From contig JAWNZC010000324.1 in the NCBI GenBank assembly GCA_035771165.1, positions 254,001 to 318,000 on the forward strand: a DNA stretch of 64,000 bases. The letters run 5' to 3'. Source of the stretch: Paragorgia papillata (lineage: Eukaryota; Cnidaria; Anthozoa; Scleralcyonacea; Coralliidae). Made by a program: the position numbers and the translations under genes. How positions within the stretch are numbered: the stretch's first letter is position 1; the number at the start of each line of letters is the position of its first letter. The notes beneath the pieces were generated by a model. That model was not told the origin of the DNA, did not search any database, and saw only the letters and a list, made by a program, of their open reading frames with translations. This document shows, piece by piece, positions 11,241 through 22,799 of this stretch.

Positions 11241-12496
11241 AAAATTGAACTTCATTATTGTAAATCATATAATTGTAATTTATAATTTATTACGTATATG
11301 TGTATACGTATATATTTATATTCGTATATGCATGTATACATATATACTATAATAAGTATTGTTTTTGTCACAAACTGTCAAAATATTTGTACGTTTGGCA
11401 TGACAAAGCACTTTTTTCTATACACCTCACTTACTGATATAAGCTTTCTAGTTATTCTAGACCACCACGTGCTACATAAGTTTATTGTTTATATTTTTTG
11501 TAATATTGTTTCTTATATATTTTTGACACGAAATAATATCCCAAACACTTACGCCATATATAAACACTTCACCCATATATTAATGTAAACCCTAATAAAA
11601 ACCCTAACCACTAACCCAAAATAGCCGAGCCTAGCTTATACGCCATAATCCGATCCGCTATCAGGATTAGCGCAAAAACAAGACTTTTTAATTAAATCAC
11701 TTAACCCAAACAAAAATCCTAACCCTAACCGGTAAACCGGCTTAGCGTCTAGCTTTTATCGTCATATGTAATAGATAAATCCCGAGAACGAGGGATGTAT
11801 GTTATATAAAGACCCGAGGACGCGCAGCGTCCGAGGGCTTTATATCGCATACATCCCGACGTTCAAGGACTTAATTTATTATTTATTATCTGACTATTTG
11901 AATTTATTATTGAGGAGGTTTTCCAACAAAGTTTTGTCTTTTTTTTCCACCTTGGACAAATATTTTCCTTGTTTTTTTTTCTTCATTTCGTTTCTAATTA
12001 TTATTCAAGGGGCTTTATGCGATATAAAGCCCTCGAAAGAACAAAGAAAACCGACTCGATAATAAATTAATAACGAGTAATCACCGCTGGCTTCAGTTTT
12101 CTTTGATGTACCGCGGTTTTCTATTTATCTGGCTCCCAACCACGCATAAATCAAGTTAATGCCCCGAGGCAATTAACTAGATTTTGCGTGGTTTCACGAA
12201 TGTGATAGAGGGATTTATCATTACGACTGAAATGTTTTTAGACAATCTTTGTGATAACGAACTCAGTAATTCAGTTTTTCTTAGGCAACCTCTGTGATCT
12301 TGAACTAAGGAGTCTAACGTTTCGATCGATGCCCTTCGTCAGAGATACATGAAATCATGAGAGAGATACATGAAATCTCTTTATCTTCGTTTTCTGGTCT
12401 CTGGTTTCTGGTCTGGTCTCCATGCTAAATTTAAATTCAGAGTCCCTCACTTTCGGAGAATGTAAGATTATGTATAGGTTTGTTACCGAACCATAC
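11241..12496. other. Intergenic sequence, no gene seen
   Basis: AT-rich sequence with a few CCTAACCCTAACC stretches near 11600-11730. A locally palindromic segment (about 11780-12060) repeats GAGG...TTTATAT...AAAGCCC motifs. No Mx exon 3 homologue is present here. Confidence 0.45.
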
Positions 12497-12907
12497 CTGT
12501 TGTGCAAGCTGCAGTGCCTCTGTCGTAGCGATATCGACATTACAAGGAATGACAGCAAGAATTATAGTCTCCTCTTTCTTAACGTATTTCTTAATCAATG
12601 CTTTAATCTGCTCTGGAACGTCAGCACTTTGACCTTCCACCGAAACTCTGGCAATTCCAGGTAGATCAATGAGAGTCAAGTCTGGCACGGTTTCGGATTG
12701 GACTTCCAGGTGGATGAGGCTGTCGCTAATTTCATTAGCGTTTTTTGTTAGCTTTTCGGTAGCCGCTTCAACGGCCGCACCAACCGCTGAGGGATCTGCA
12801 ATGGCTTCTTTAACTTCTTCACCGGTGCCTTCCATCTTGAAAGAAATGGCACCTTTCCATAGAGATGGAATGTCTTTACTTTCCTCATCGCTGAGTAATT
12901 CCTCAAT
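12497..12907 (-). CDS. Mx paralogue exon 2 (G3 region)
   Basis: The 411 nt are the same length as exon 2 of the full gene and remain open. It encodes [20 protein letters not shown] through [13 protein letters not shown] to LQLAQQ. Acceptor TTAAAAAG, donor GTATGG. The preserved frame suggests either recent duplication or some remaining constraint. Confidence 0.85.
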
Positions 12908-15900
12908 CTTTTTAAATAAAAGAAAACAAGTCAGGATAGTTTTATTAAATTATTTATAGATACACCATGTATGTAGAATAAATAAAATTTATCCCCCAAC
13001 CAGTGCTGTAACAGTGAATTGTTTTTTTTTATACAATAACCGGAAGTTAATGAACAGCTACACGCACTTTGATTGGCTATTGAGCCAAGCAAATACAGCG
13101 CGAACCTAAAATTAAGGCACAACAAAAAAATGAATAATTTTTAGTCCGAAGAGTAATCCTTACGTAGCTCCACACAATTTCTTGAAAAATGGAAAATACA
13201 AGTTTGAGAGTCCAAAACACGTGCATAAACAATTCGGAAAAAGAATAAAACTAAATGTTATGCATAGTTAAACAGTCTGACAATCAAAAACCAAATAAAT
13301 AGCAACAGTTGTTGCTATGGCAACAATGACGTTTCAAAATGGCTGCCAATTACCCTTCAAACTAATTTAATTCGAAAAAAACTTTGGTGACCCCCAATTG
13401 CAATTTTTTTTTCATTAGAACTTTTCTTGAAGTATGAGTAATCAATAGGCCGATTTAAAAAAAATTCTGTAGAACGAATAATTTTTTTTTCCGAATTTTT
13501 TTTTTTTTAATTTCGTTCTACAGAATTTTTTTAAAATCGGCCTATTGATTACTCATAGTTCAAGAAAAGTTTTAAAGAAAAAAAAATTGTGGGTCACCAA
13601 AGTTTTTTTCGAATTCAATTAGTTTGAAGGGTAATTGGCAGCCATTTTGAAACGTCATTATTGCCATAGCAACAACTGTTGCTATTTATTTGGTAACAGT
13701 TTTTTGATTGTCAGACTGTTTAACTATGCATAACATTTAGTTTTATTCTTTTTCCGGATTGTTTAATCACGTGTTTTGGACTCTCAAACTTGTATTTTCC
13801 ATTTTTCAAGAAACTGTATGGAGCCACCTTAAACTATGCGACAAAATCCTTTCAGGACTTTAAAGCTTCTGGATGTCAAAGAACATGATTCATTGTATGA
13901 TTCGTGGTTTCTGCTAGATACTGAACTTTGGGTTGTTGCCGTCTTCCTACAATCCTGGACAAAACACACGAGGACACAGCGCGCGCACTTTTGTATTATT
14001 ATTAAGGTGGCTCGATAGGAAAAAGCTATATAAACAATCACATTTTCCGTTCTAAAATGTTCCAGTCTAGATTCGTGCTTCGTTCTAGTTCCTTGCACGG
14101 TCCTAGTGTTACTCTTGAGAGAAAGTATTAGACAGTGCGCAGTTTTCAGGAGGGGAGAAGTCTTTGCTCCAGTGAGTTCAGAAATCCTAATTTGCATTAA
14201 ATTAGCATATTACGATAAATGTGATTTGTCCAGATACACAAAGGCTGAGAGTGTAAAACTTTTCAAATAATAACACTGACACTAGAGCTATGCAAGAAAC
14301 TAGAATGAGGCACAAGTGTATATACTGCAAAACGTTTTAGAGGAAAAAATATGATTTTTTATAATTTATTCCTATCAAGCCACCTTAAGAATTTTAATCG
14401 TGTAAATGGGATCTAAGTTTGTATAACTAGTTACAAAGTTACAATCATTCTGTCAGTCTGACTATTAAAATTGAGAGAGCAGACATCTTGATACGTTGCC
14501 GTGTATCGTTACCCATCGACTAATATATCAAGAATGCATAAAACTAAACTAAACTAAACTAACCTTATTTATACTGGATAACTCTATCAGTTATATCTAA
14601 ACTGTTATCCTCAGAGGTCCAGTAAGGGCCCACACTGTGTTACTACAGGAGGAAACCGGAGTACCTGGAGGAAACCTGAGGTGTTTGGTAGAGTCAAACT
14701 GAAAGCACTCTTCTCACATGTGGCCTGGGTGAAAATTTTTTTAATCAGATAACTGCACCGTGCAGGAATCGAACCCGGCTCGCAGAGGTGAAAGGCACGT
14801 GCACTAACCACTGTGCCACCAACACCCCTGTTGATAGATTGATCCAGAATACATTGCAGCAACGTGTAATGAATATAAGAATCTGGGATTTAGGGGCCGC
14901 GGTTTTAGCTTCAAACTTCACGAAATTTACAAAAAAATTTGTTTGGGCTATATTCTTTTTGCCCGTTCAAATAAGTGTGCGTGAAAGTCAGTGTAATAAG
15001 CCGAAGCTAATTAGCATAAGAGAAACTAAATATTGTAAAGAAAAGCTCATACAGCCAAGCAGGGATTGTCTGAACTTAAGTTTACTTAAAAGTTAATTTT
15101 TCGCATAGTATATAGCTTAGAACTTTACGAAATTTACGAAGACTGGTATTTTGAACGTGTTCTTACTGCTCGTGTAAATGAATCTACGTGAAATATTTTG
15201 AAAAGGCTACAAGTGTTGGCGAAATTGTATCTAACAGATAATAAATTTTACCGAAATGTCTGGCCATGTCCGATTGCATAATTAATTTGATTCTTTTCAG
15301 TAGCCAATGAGAGACAACTACCAAAATCCGGCAGCATAATCGGGACGCAATTAGCGGTGTTCAATAGCAGACTCTTCTCTCGCGCCCATTTTCCCAGGGC
15401 GCAATGTGAAGAGTCTGTATTAGCAGGCTAATGTGGATTTAAAAAGTTTGAAATGCATACTTTAAGTTTAAAGCCGCGAACAACCGATGCATAATCAAAT
15501 ACCGGATTATAGTGTCAGCGAATAGCATATCTGTACGAATGAGTATGAAAACCATCGTCCTTTGCTTTCATTGGTAACCGTCAACAGGCTTCGACCTTAC
15601 AATCCATTAGTTTTTTAAGTTTAGGGTTAATGTATGTTTTCCCGTGGATGATCACACTTAATATACAAAATCAAAAGTCAGTTAATTTGGACAAAATTTT
15701 GTTTAAAAATCATACAATGTGCCATTAAAAACATGTTTAAAACTGTTAAAATTTTGGTTAAAAGTGCTGCCAGAATGCTAGAAACTTAAATTTCAAAAAA
15801 TTTCTGAAAGAAGATGTCCCCACAAAAAGTTGACATTGCTCCGCACTCTAAAAAACGCTCCGTGGCCGTTTTCCAGGAGCATTTGTCAGGTTTCTTTATT

Positions 15901-17256
15901 AGCTCAACCAATCACGTTTAACCATATCACAGTGATTGCTTGTTATATATTAAACCTGCAAGGCCTACATTTGACATTAGCGCAAGCCGTAGATAATGTG
16001 TATTTTATCAGCATTGTCCATCCTTAGATGCAATCGACGCACTCCATGGGATATGGTTGTGCATGATTGCTTCCTCTGCCCAGTCCCTTAATGGGCCGCG
16101 CGCCGCTGAATTCTGAGAAGTTAAGTTATTTCTCGGTAATAAATATTCCCCTCAATCAAATCCCCATGCAATCGCATGCTTTGGCTAGCCCACAATTTAG
16201 AAAGTCTTTAGATAAATTAAAAGCAAATGAAAAACGTACAAAATCTTATAAGAAATACGCGAGATTTATCAGTTAATATTTATCAGATTTAACCCTCGAG
16301 AGTCGCGTTTTGTTGGGGACCTGAACGAGCATTTCCCCGACAAATATTACTCTAAACGCTGGTTTCCACTCGGGAAAATCTTCCGCAGGACAAGAACGGA
16401 CTGGAAAGTTTCTTTTGTGTTAAAATAATTAGTTCCGACTGAGAGCTCACAACACAAAACTGAGAAACTTTCCTGTCCTGCGGGAAATTGTGAAACCAAC
16501 CTTAACGCCATACAATTTTACTCGTCAAGAAAAAGAAGTCTCTGAAAACCATGCAGGAAAATGTTAAACAATTCTAGTCAGCTGGGAATTGCCTTCAAAA
16601 TTCTACTATTGTCATAAAAGCGGCAGGGGCTTACTCGACGAGGCCGTACTGTGTAAAATTAAAACAATTTCAAAGTCAAGAGATATCAAACTGATCCGTT
16701 TTTGGCATCGTTCTTTTATATTAAAAACTGGGCAGTTTCCTTGACCTGTGATGTTACTCAAACCAACTCAGAACTTATGCAATGCGGTGTTATTCCAAAG
16801 TTGCAAATTATTTACAACAAAACTACTTAAGCCATTAATATATACACAGAAAGTTTCGTGAATTTAAAATTAATCATAAATGACAGTATTCAGTCAAGCC
16901 ATTGTTAGAATTGCTGAAGCTCTATAAACTACACTGCATGTCATTATACCTTTGGGCTATGCATTATAAGAGTTATAAAATTGTATTAAAAGAGAAGTTG
17001 GACAGACCTTCCTCTTGCGATTTTTCTTCCGCAGACGTAATTCCAGTGGGCATCTTGTTACAATGTTCGTTCCTCGCGGAAGTTCTACGCCAGAAATGGC
17101 TTCTAGAACACTGCTCTTGCCGGCGCTTTGGTCGCCGACAACCACGACTGCAGGAAGACGAACGTCTTTGTCGAGACCAAGCGAACGTAACTCGTCAATA
17201 ATGTCTATAAACGGTCGAACATTCTCTTCAAAAGCTTCTTGTAAACTGGTCGCCAT
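12497..17256 (-). CDS. Partial Mx-like GTPase paralogue (exons 1 and 2 only)
   Basis: Exon 1 (17256-17008, 83 codons) and exon 2 (12907-12497, 137 codons) are close copies of the first two exons of the full Mx gene at 27660-51138. Both are open and joinable in phase 0. Together they encode about 220 residues with the P-loop GDQSAGKSS, the switch I TRCP region and DLPG (G3). The TKPD motif (G4), stalk and GED are absent. Homology to the full gene stops at the exon 2 donor, where GTATGG replaces GTATAA. Readthrough would add about a dozen residues before a stop. The intron is also homologous between copies (for example 14410-14535 with 42150-42265, and 16540-16700 with 50500-50640), so this was a DNA duplication, not retroposition. 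It could be a truncated gene, a decoy or a pseudogene. Confidence 0.8.
13157..13832. mobile_element. Foldback element with ~320-bp arms
   Basis: The two halves are complementary almost end to end around a centre near 13490-13500 (TTCGTTCTACAGAATTTTTT and its complement). The right border reads GGAGCCACC then TTAA. The left border is diverged (TTACGTAGCTCC). It sits in the intron of the partial Mx paralogue. A diverged relative lies at about 19850-20310. Confidence 0.85.
14006..14384. mobile_element. TTAA-flanked MITE
   Basis: The termini GGTGGCTCGATAGGAA and TTCCTATCAAGCCACC are bordered on each side by TTAA (14002-14005, 14385-14388). It is 379 bp and non-coding. The ends share GGTGGCTC with the neighbouring foldback element. 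Confidence 0.85.
14541..14828 (-). mobile_element. tRNA-derived SINE
   Basis: On the minus strand the head carries a tRNA A box (TGGCACAGTGG, 14808-14818) and B box (GGTTCGATTCC, 14765-14775). The body ends in a (TTTAG)n-like tail at 14541-14562. A second copy lies at 62725-63033. The homologous intron of the full Mx gene (near 42265) lacks it, so it inserted after the Mx duplication or was never in that copy. Confidence 0.88.
14829..17007. other. Intron of partial Mx paralogue, homologous to intron 1 of the full gene
   Basis: Segments around 15870-16130 and 16540-16980 align by eye with 42320-42390, 44285-44360, 49600-49690 and 50500-50890. This copy lacks the 5.2-kb hAT transposon and the MITE nest found in the full gene. 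No coding exon is seen. Confidence 0.7.
17008..17256 (-). CDS. Mx paralogue exon 1 (GTPase P-loop)
   Basis: ATG at 17256. The 83 residues include [16 protein letters not shown] and [15 protein letters not shown]. Compared with the full gene it has a V or P to R change near residue 33 and one extra basic residue before the donor, which is GTCTGT rather than GTATAA. Confidence 0.85.
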
Positions 17257-17705
17257 GTTAAGTTTAATGCAGTTGATCCACTATAAGGGGATGTTCATAT
17301 TATCTCTGTATAAACCGATCACATGATCTCTGTAAGCCGAACAGGTGCGCCGGAACCACGGGGGCAGCTGTGTGCCCTTTGCTAAATACAATATCTTATA
17401 CTTGCTTTTGAATTTATTTTATCACTCTACAGTGTATCAAAAAACCTGAACCCTTAGAAAACAACCTATTGTAGTAGTTTGAAAGCCCTAAGCACTTCGC
17501 TGAACCCACAGATGCGTAAAACACACGGTCTTATACACCTGGGAAATTAAGATAACTTGAAGTGTATGCATGGTGAAAGTATTTAAAAGCTTTTTCGCTT
17601 CGTTTAACTTATTGTGCTGATTAATTTATAACGCAGCGCTTTTAGGGCTTTCAAACAACTACTACAATAGGGTTCAGTTGTTTTTTATACACACTGTATA
17701 GCTAA

Positions 17706-17836
17706 GGCTACGTCCACACGTATACGTTTTCGTAGCGTTTCCAGTGTTCTCCGTTCTCAAGGGAATAGAAAACAATGGTCTACTTACCTGAAAGAATATG
17801 AAAACGCTACGAAAACGTATACGTGTGGACGTAACC
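17706..17836. mobile_element. Harbinger-like MITE (TAA flanks)
   Basis: 131 bp with termini GGCTACGTCCACACGTATAC and a near-perfect complement, bordered by TAA on both sides (17703-17705 and 17837-17839). A 3-bp TAA duplication fits PIF/Harbinger-type insertion. It lies upstream of the partial Mx paralogue. Confidence 0.8.
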
Positions 17837-17839
17837 TAA

Positions 17840-18159
17840 GTTATAATTTATACTGCCCAAATTCGGAAAGCAAAAACATTTAAATTCTACGAGCGAGATG
17901 CGTAATTAGGAGGAAGGAACCCGAACTAATCGTCTCTGGTCGTCGTGATCGACGATTGGCGAAGTGAGTTCGGTGCATTACGCATGTGAATATGTGATTT
18001 AAAATGAAAATTAATCCACGAGCCCAGGCGTAGGGCCGAAGGCCCGGAACCCGGTGAGGGTGCTAATGTCGACATGCGTGTAGTCCACTTTACACGCGTG
18101 TAGAAAAAGCGAGCTAGGGAGACGAAATCTGGGAAATAGTTTATATATATATATATTTG

Positions 18160-18194
<35 letters not shown>

Positions 18195-19230
18195 GGTAGG
18201 GTGTCACGCGGTAAGAATAGTTGGACACTGGTGACTAGCGACGAAGAAAACTATAAACTCTCAAACAAATGGTATTTTGCTTTCGTTTATTTAAACGAAA
18301 CGAAATGGAGCACGAAGAAAAGAAGGATACAAACAACCCGTTTAATATATCTTGAAGAGAAACCAGAGAACTTGAAGAAACCAAACGCCGTGTGGTAAAC
18401 AAAAACTCGATCTGAATTGCAGTGTTTGTAGTCACTCCGTGGTCAAATCATTTTAAAGTTAACGGTAGGATTCTTGTTTTTTCCAAGTTTTCGCTTAACC
18501 TAGACAATATACAGCTTCACGTTTTCGTGCTTTCCTTTTGCTCGTCCAAATCGTAAATCAGCTTAACTAAAGCTAACTTAAAACACTACCTTTAAGGCTT
18601 ATATTAACCGTGGTGGACGTGCATGCACTTTTTATTATTAAAAATACTCATGGGCTTTGTCGGTTTTCTTGGCTGTGTTTCCAAATACGTTGTCTGTTTA
18701 ATTCTTCTTTCTGGAATCCGATTCTACTGAATTGTTTTTATCTCAGACTCTATTATAAATGTAACTAGAAGTTACTATCGCAAGGAAAGTGCTGCCTGAA
18801 GGACCAAATGGAGTCCTAATATGCTACTGAAAAATTCTGGATATACTCTGATTTTATACTTATAGTATAGTACAGAGTAGGTCAACACCAGGGCCTGGCA
18901 GCCACGAACAGGAGTGGTGCAGTGCAGAGTCATGTTGCTTCAAGGTTGCTAGTAGCAGTAACTTTCACTTGCTAGGGTCAGAAGACCCACTTACTACATT
19001 TTTCTCAAATGACCTTCAGGCAGGAAAGATTAAACATTGAGGATTAAGATTTTCTGGTGCCGGCTATAGTAATAATTATACATATTTTTTGATATATCAA
19101 ATCAACAAACAGCCATGTACATATGCAGATAGATCAATGGGACAAAACAAATAGAAAATATATTTTTCTTTAAAAATAACAGGAACAATAACATGATTAA
19201 TAGTTTGCAAGATGATAGTGTTCTGAATGT
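17840..19230. other. Non-coding stretch with (AT)n
   Basis: A (TA)n tract lies at about 18141-18193. The remainder shows no gene or clear element. Confidence 0.5.
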
Positions 19231-19237
19231 TAGACTA

Positions 19238-19623
19238 CACAGTCAGCAGTTCCACATGTAGCAATTTGTATGTTTGGACAGTTGGTAAGTTGTTCAACGA
19301 CAACAATTCTTCACGTGGGATGAGACCATTGTTGTAGGCATTCAGGTACATCTTGTCTCCTTCAACTAAGACATGGTCGATGATTGTCGAGTCCCATTTA
19401 TCGACTGAAATAGCTTGTGCTGTCAACAGCGCTGACAAACTCATGAAAGAGCACTGCTTTCCTCGAGAATCGCCACTGAAACGTTCATGGCCTTGACGGA
19501 ATACTTCCCCGTGAAAGGGGGCAGCAATTATTGAGCTGTTAACTTTTAATTCTGCCTTTGCAAAATGTACATGCATAGAGAAGCCATTTAATGGCTTGCT
19601 AAAATTAATCCCTTTTGAAACCT
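19238..19623 (-). CDS. Possible 3'-terminal exon with a QGxxRF...SRGKQC motif
   Basis: An open stretch follows an acceptor-like TTGTTTTTAG at 19624-19633 and runs to a stop at 19235-19237. It encodes roughly 128 residues containing RQGHERFSGDSRGKQC followed by SFMSLSALL. This motif, a Cys after RGKQ followed by a helix, resembles proteins with a herpesvirus-tegument-like (C76-type) cysteine protease fold that accompany mobile DNA in animals. I assign this only tentatively. No upstream exon was found, and no His/Asp of a catalytic triad can be placed. It may be a fragment of a mobile-element gene. Confidence 0.4.
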
Positions 19624-19849
19624 CCTAAAAACAATATATTTTTTACAACCAGAATTTAATAATGAAATCTAAGTTTTGCTTTGATATGTTCAACTTTCAT
19701 TAAATGATTTAAATCAGTTTTGTCGTCCTATCGACCTATCCATAAATTCTATAATTTAATATCCCTCAGGATTTAATATCATTTGTTTTTATATCTGTTT
19801 GTTTTTGTATTGGCCGTAAATTTACAATTCACCCAGTTTATTTCAGAAA

Positions 19850-20310
19850 CGAGTTTGGTGACCCCCAATTTTTTTTACATTAAAACATTTCTTTAAATGG
19901 AAGTAATAAATAGTGAGATTTTTAAAAAAATCTGTAGATCCAATTTTTTTATTGAATAAATTTATGGTTTTCCATTTTTCAAAAAAATTGGACCTGCATA
20001 ATTTTTTTTAAATCTTCCTATTGATTACTTCATTTCAAAGAAATGTTTTAATGCAAGAACAATATAGGGGTCACCAAACTCGTTTTTGAAATAAATTGGA
20101 TTAAATGTAAACTTACGACCATTTTGAAACGTCACTGTCGTCATAGCAACGACTAAATCACTTTATTTGTTAACAATATTTGACACCTTGAACGTTATTC
20201 TATGCGTTACGTCAGTTTCACTCTTTTCCAAAATATTCATGAGCAGTTGCTAAGGTTGAAACTTGCAGTTTTTTCAACTTTTGAAGAAACAGTAGGAAGC
20301 CACCTTAAAA
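19850..20310. mobile_element. Diverged relative of the 13157-13832 foldback
   Basis: It shares GTTTGGTGACCCCCAATTTT, the AAAATCTGTAGA centre and a right border of GGAAGCCACC then TTAA. The arms are clear near the centre (19860-20085), but the left outer arm is lost. Confidence 0.7.
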
Positions 20311-21156
20311 AGGCTGGAGGCAGAGTGGCAGACTTGTGTTCCAGCTATCGACACGCGGCGTCGATAATCGATCGAATTTTCGTAACAAAACAGATTGCAC
20401 TCCGCGGTTACGCCACACAGACAAGGTCAAATGATAGTCAGACTTTATTTTCCCGCAATCCAATCGAAATTATCGGCAGTCGTTCAAGAATTAGCTTCGC
20501 GGAAAGCTCCATCGCTCGGGTTGAAACTAAGGATAAACATCCGCGGCCTCCAAAGCGGCGAGAAATTGACCGTGGGAAACTCGGTCTAGCACTGGACGCT
20601 AGTTTAAACAATCAGCAAACAGGGAGAGCGAAAATGAATTCAGTCATGAACAAATTGTTTATGGTTATTAAAGATATGATTGATATTACGTGATCTCAAT
20701 TTTTTGGTGGTACTATACTTACGCCTACACAGGAAAAACGCCCTCTATGACTCAACTCTCTAGTGTTTTATCACACCAAACACAAACTGGCCATGATGTG
20801 TATTTGGACGATTTTTCAATTTTCTCTTCTGGTTCAACCAACTTTGATGTCCTCATACGAGAAGGCCTTCTCATTTCTAAGATAAAACCCACTCTTAACG
20901 GAAACATTCGATCTTTTCCTTCGGCACTTTTTTAATATTATCTTGTTTACGGCTTTTACAACCCCTGTCTTATTCCAGTAACAATTAGTTCTCTAGGAAT
21001 TCTCGTGAGATCAAATAATCCAATCAAATAACAATTATGCGTCATATGAGGAGTATTAAACCACTCAAAATCTACTTCTCAGATCTGAGAAGCTCAGTGG
21101 GGGTCGACAAGCTATCGTGGGAATTTCCAAAGACTGAATTACAGGTGTATACAGGC

Positions 21157-21790
21157 TAAGCCTGCGCGGCCAGCGTTCTGTTTGGGCGGGAAGCAAAATG
21201 AACTCCTGCCATCGGTCCTATTCATAAGAGCGTACATACCTAATTAGTGCATGTAATTGACGCCATCTTTACTTCGTGAATATATCAAGCTAAACTCAAA
21301 ATCGGGCTTTACTTTAAAGATTTTCTTCAGAATCATTTTGACAAAACAGTCAAAACACCAGGACCGTTCAAATTAACAATTTACTTCCACTGTCCAAGCT
21401 TATAAACGATCAAAGGCCAAATTTAACCGATAATTTTGGTGGGAAAAGTCGCAAATTTGAATACTGTAATTTCTCTATTAAGCCCCCCTCTTTTAAGCTT
21501 CCATTCTAATCCCCCCCCCTTTCCGGAAGCAGAAAATAATTAAGCCCCTCCCAAAATCAGTTGATATATAAATAAAAGCGAATCAGACTTTTTGTACTTA
21601 TTTCAAATAAGCCCCTTCTCTAATAAGCCCCATCCCTATTAAGCCCCCTCCCCCACTCAAAGAATTAAGCGTGGAATATAACCGCGGGGGCTTAATTAAT
21701 AGAGAAATTACGGTAGGACTGTGGCAGGCGTTCAATTCTCCCGCAAGCAGGCCCGCCTGCAAACAGAACGCCGGCCACGCAAGCTATGGG
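21157..21790. mobile_element. Inverted-repeat element containing a nested TA-flanked MITE
   Basis: The outer arms read AGCCTGCGCGGCCAGCGTTC (from about 21158) and GAACGCCGGCCACGCAAGC (ending about 21783). Nested inside is a 250-bp MITE with arms CTGTAATTTCTCTATTAAGC and the complement. Confidence 0.7.
21464..21713. mobile_element. Mariner-like MITE (TA flanks)
   Basis: The termini CTGTAATTTCTCTATTA and TAATAGAGAAATTACGG are bordered by TA. The interior has several AATTAAGCCCC blocks. It is nested in the element at 21157-21790. Confidence 0.75.
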
Positions 21791-21904
21791 GCATCCAACT
21801 CTCAAGTCTTACGTATTTTACTCTGGCTAACGCCAGACGATATTAGTCATAGGGAAAACCCACCGACGGGAAAAAGTTAAGTAATTTTCCGTTGAAACTT
21901 TGTC

Positions 21905-21982
21905 AGTGGTTTACACTGGTCGTCGTCGTTGCTGTTGACGTTGTCGTTGACGTTGTCGTTGACGTTGTCGTTGACGTTGTCC

Positions 21983-22053
<71 letters not shown>

Positions 22054-22290
22054 GATGATGATTGTGTTGTTGTTCCATGCTCCTGCTCTTCGTGTTAATG
22101 TTAATGTTGCTGTTGTTGTGTTAATGTTCCTGTTGTTGTTGTTGGCATGTTGTGCGTGATATTCTTGTTGTAATTGTTCTCGCCGTTGTCGTGGTTGTTG
22201 TCATTGTCGAGGTTGTTGTCGTTCTTGTTGTTGTCGCCATCGTTGCGGCGGTGGCGTCGTCGTCATCGCTGCTGTTGTAGTTTGACAGTT
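21905..22290. repeat. (GTT)n/(GTC)n trinucleotide microsatellite
   Basis: A perfect (TTG)n core at about 21985-22053 is flanked by degenerate GTTGAC and GTCGTT blocks. The long runs of V or L encoded here are artefacts. Confidence 0.95.
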
Positions 22291-22402
22291 AGCACTACCA
22301 TTCAGTTCTTACCAAAACCTTGTTAACTTTGGTCCTTGTCAACGTTGCCGTTTGGAGACTTTGTCAACGGTCAATATTGTCTTTCTATTTGTTATCCCGC
22401 AG

Positions 22403-22796
22403 GTTTGCGGGTGGTGGTGGAGGAGGATGGCGATGGACGAAGTAGTAAACATTTTGGTGGAAAGTATGGATATGGTGGAGGAGGATGGCGATGGACGAAG
22501 TAGTACATATTTTGGTGGAAAGTATGGATATGGTGGAGGAGGAGGTAAACCCTTTTTACATGGTGGAACAGGAGGACGTTCAAGGCAAAATAATGGAGAG
22601 GTAGGAATTGGAGGAGGAGGGGGTGCTTACGGAAGAGGACGTGGAGCAGGAGGTGGTGGAGGATATTCAGGAGGAGCGCCAGGAGACAACACAACAGGAA
22701 TCAACACAACATTCAAGGCTATTAGCACAATGGACATGGGTTTGCCTTTGTTGAAATTAAACGATCCTCTTAAAACTAAGATCTAAAAGGTTTTAT
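22403..22796 (+). pseudogene. Broken glycine-rich (ALK/LTK-like) coding fragment
   Basis: After an acceptor-like TATCCCGCAG the sequence encodes FGGKYGYGGGGGKPF, GGGGGAYGRGRG and GAGGGGGYSGG. In another frame it then encodes NGHGFAFVEIKRSS and a stop. Gly-rich blocks ending in GGGGGYSGG and followed by GHGxxxVEI resemble the glycine-rich domain of ALK/LTK receptors and related invertebrate proteins. A 58-bp tandem duplication (units starting about 22426 and 22484) shifts the frame, and a further shift plus a stop separate the last block. It is therefore probably not functional. Confidence 0.6.
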
Positions 22797-22799
22797 CTG

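Noticed and set aside
11590..11740. CCCTAA-type interstitial telomere repeats
   Set aside because: Only two adjacent perfect units occur, the rest are scattered and irregular, as also near 9205-9245 and 60170-60182.
14755..14828. Possible tRNA gene (A and B boxes)
   Set aside because: It cannot fold as a complete tRNA, is followed by a SINE body and tail, and has a second copy with an empty site elsewhere. It is a SINE head.
15355..15440. Structured RNA around AGACTCTTC...GAAGAGTCT
   Set aside because: A short inverted repeat exists, but there is no further conserved structure or promoter motif to support an RNA gene.
20202..20693. 163-codon plus-strand ORF
   Set aside because: It begins inside a foldback element, shows no recognisable motif and no repeat-free homologous look. 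I treat it as chance.
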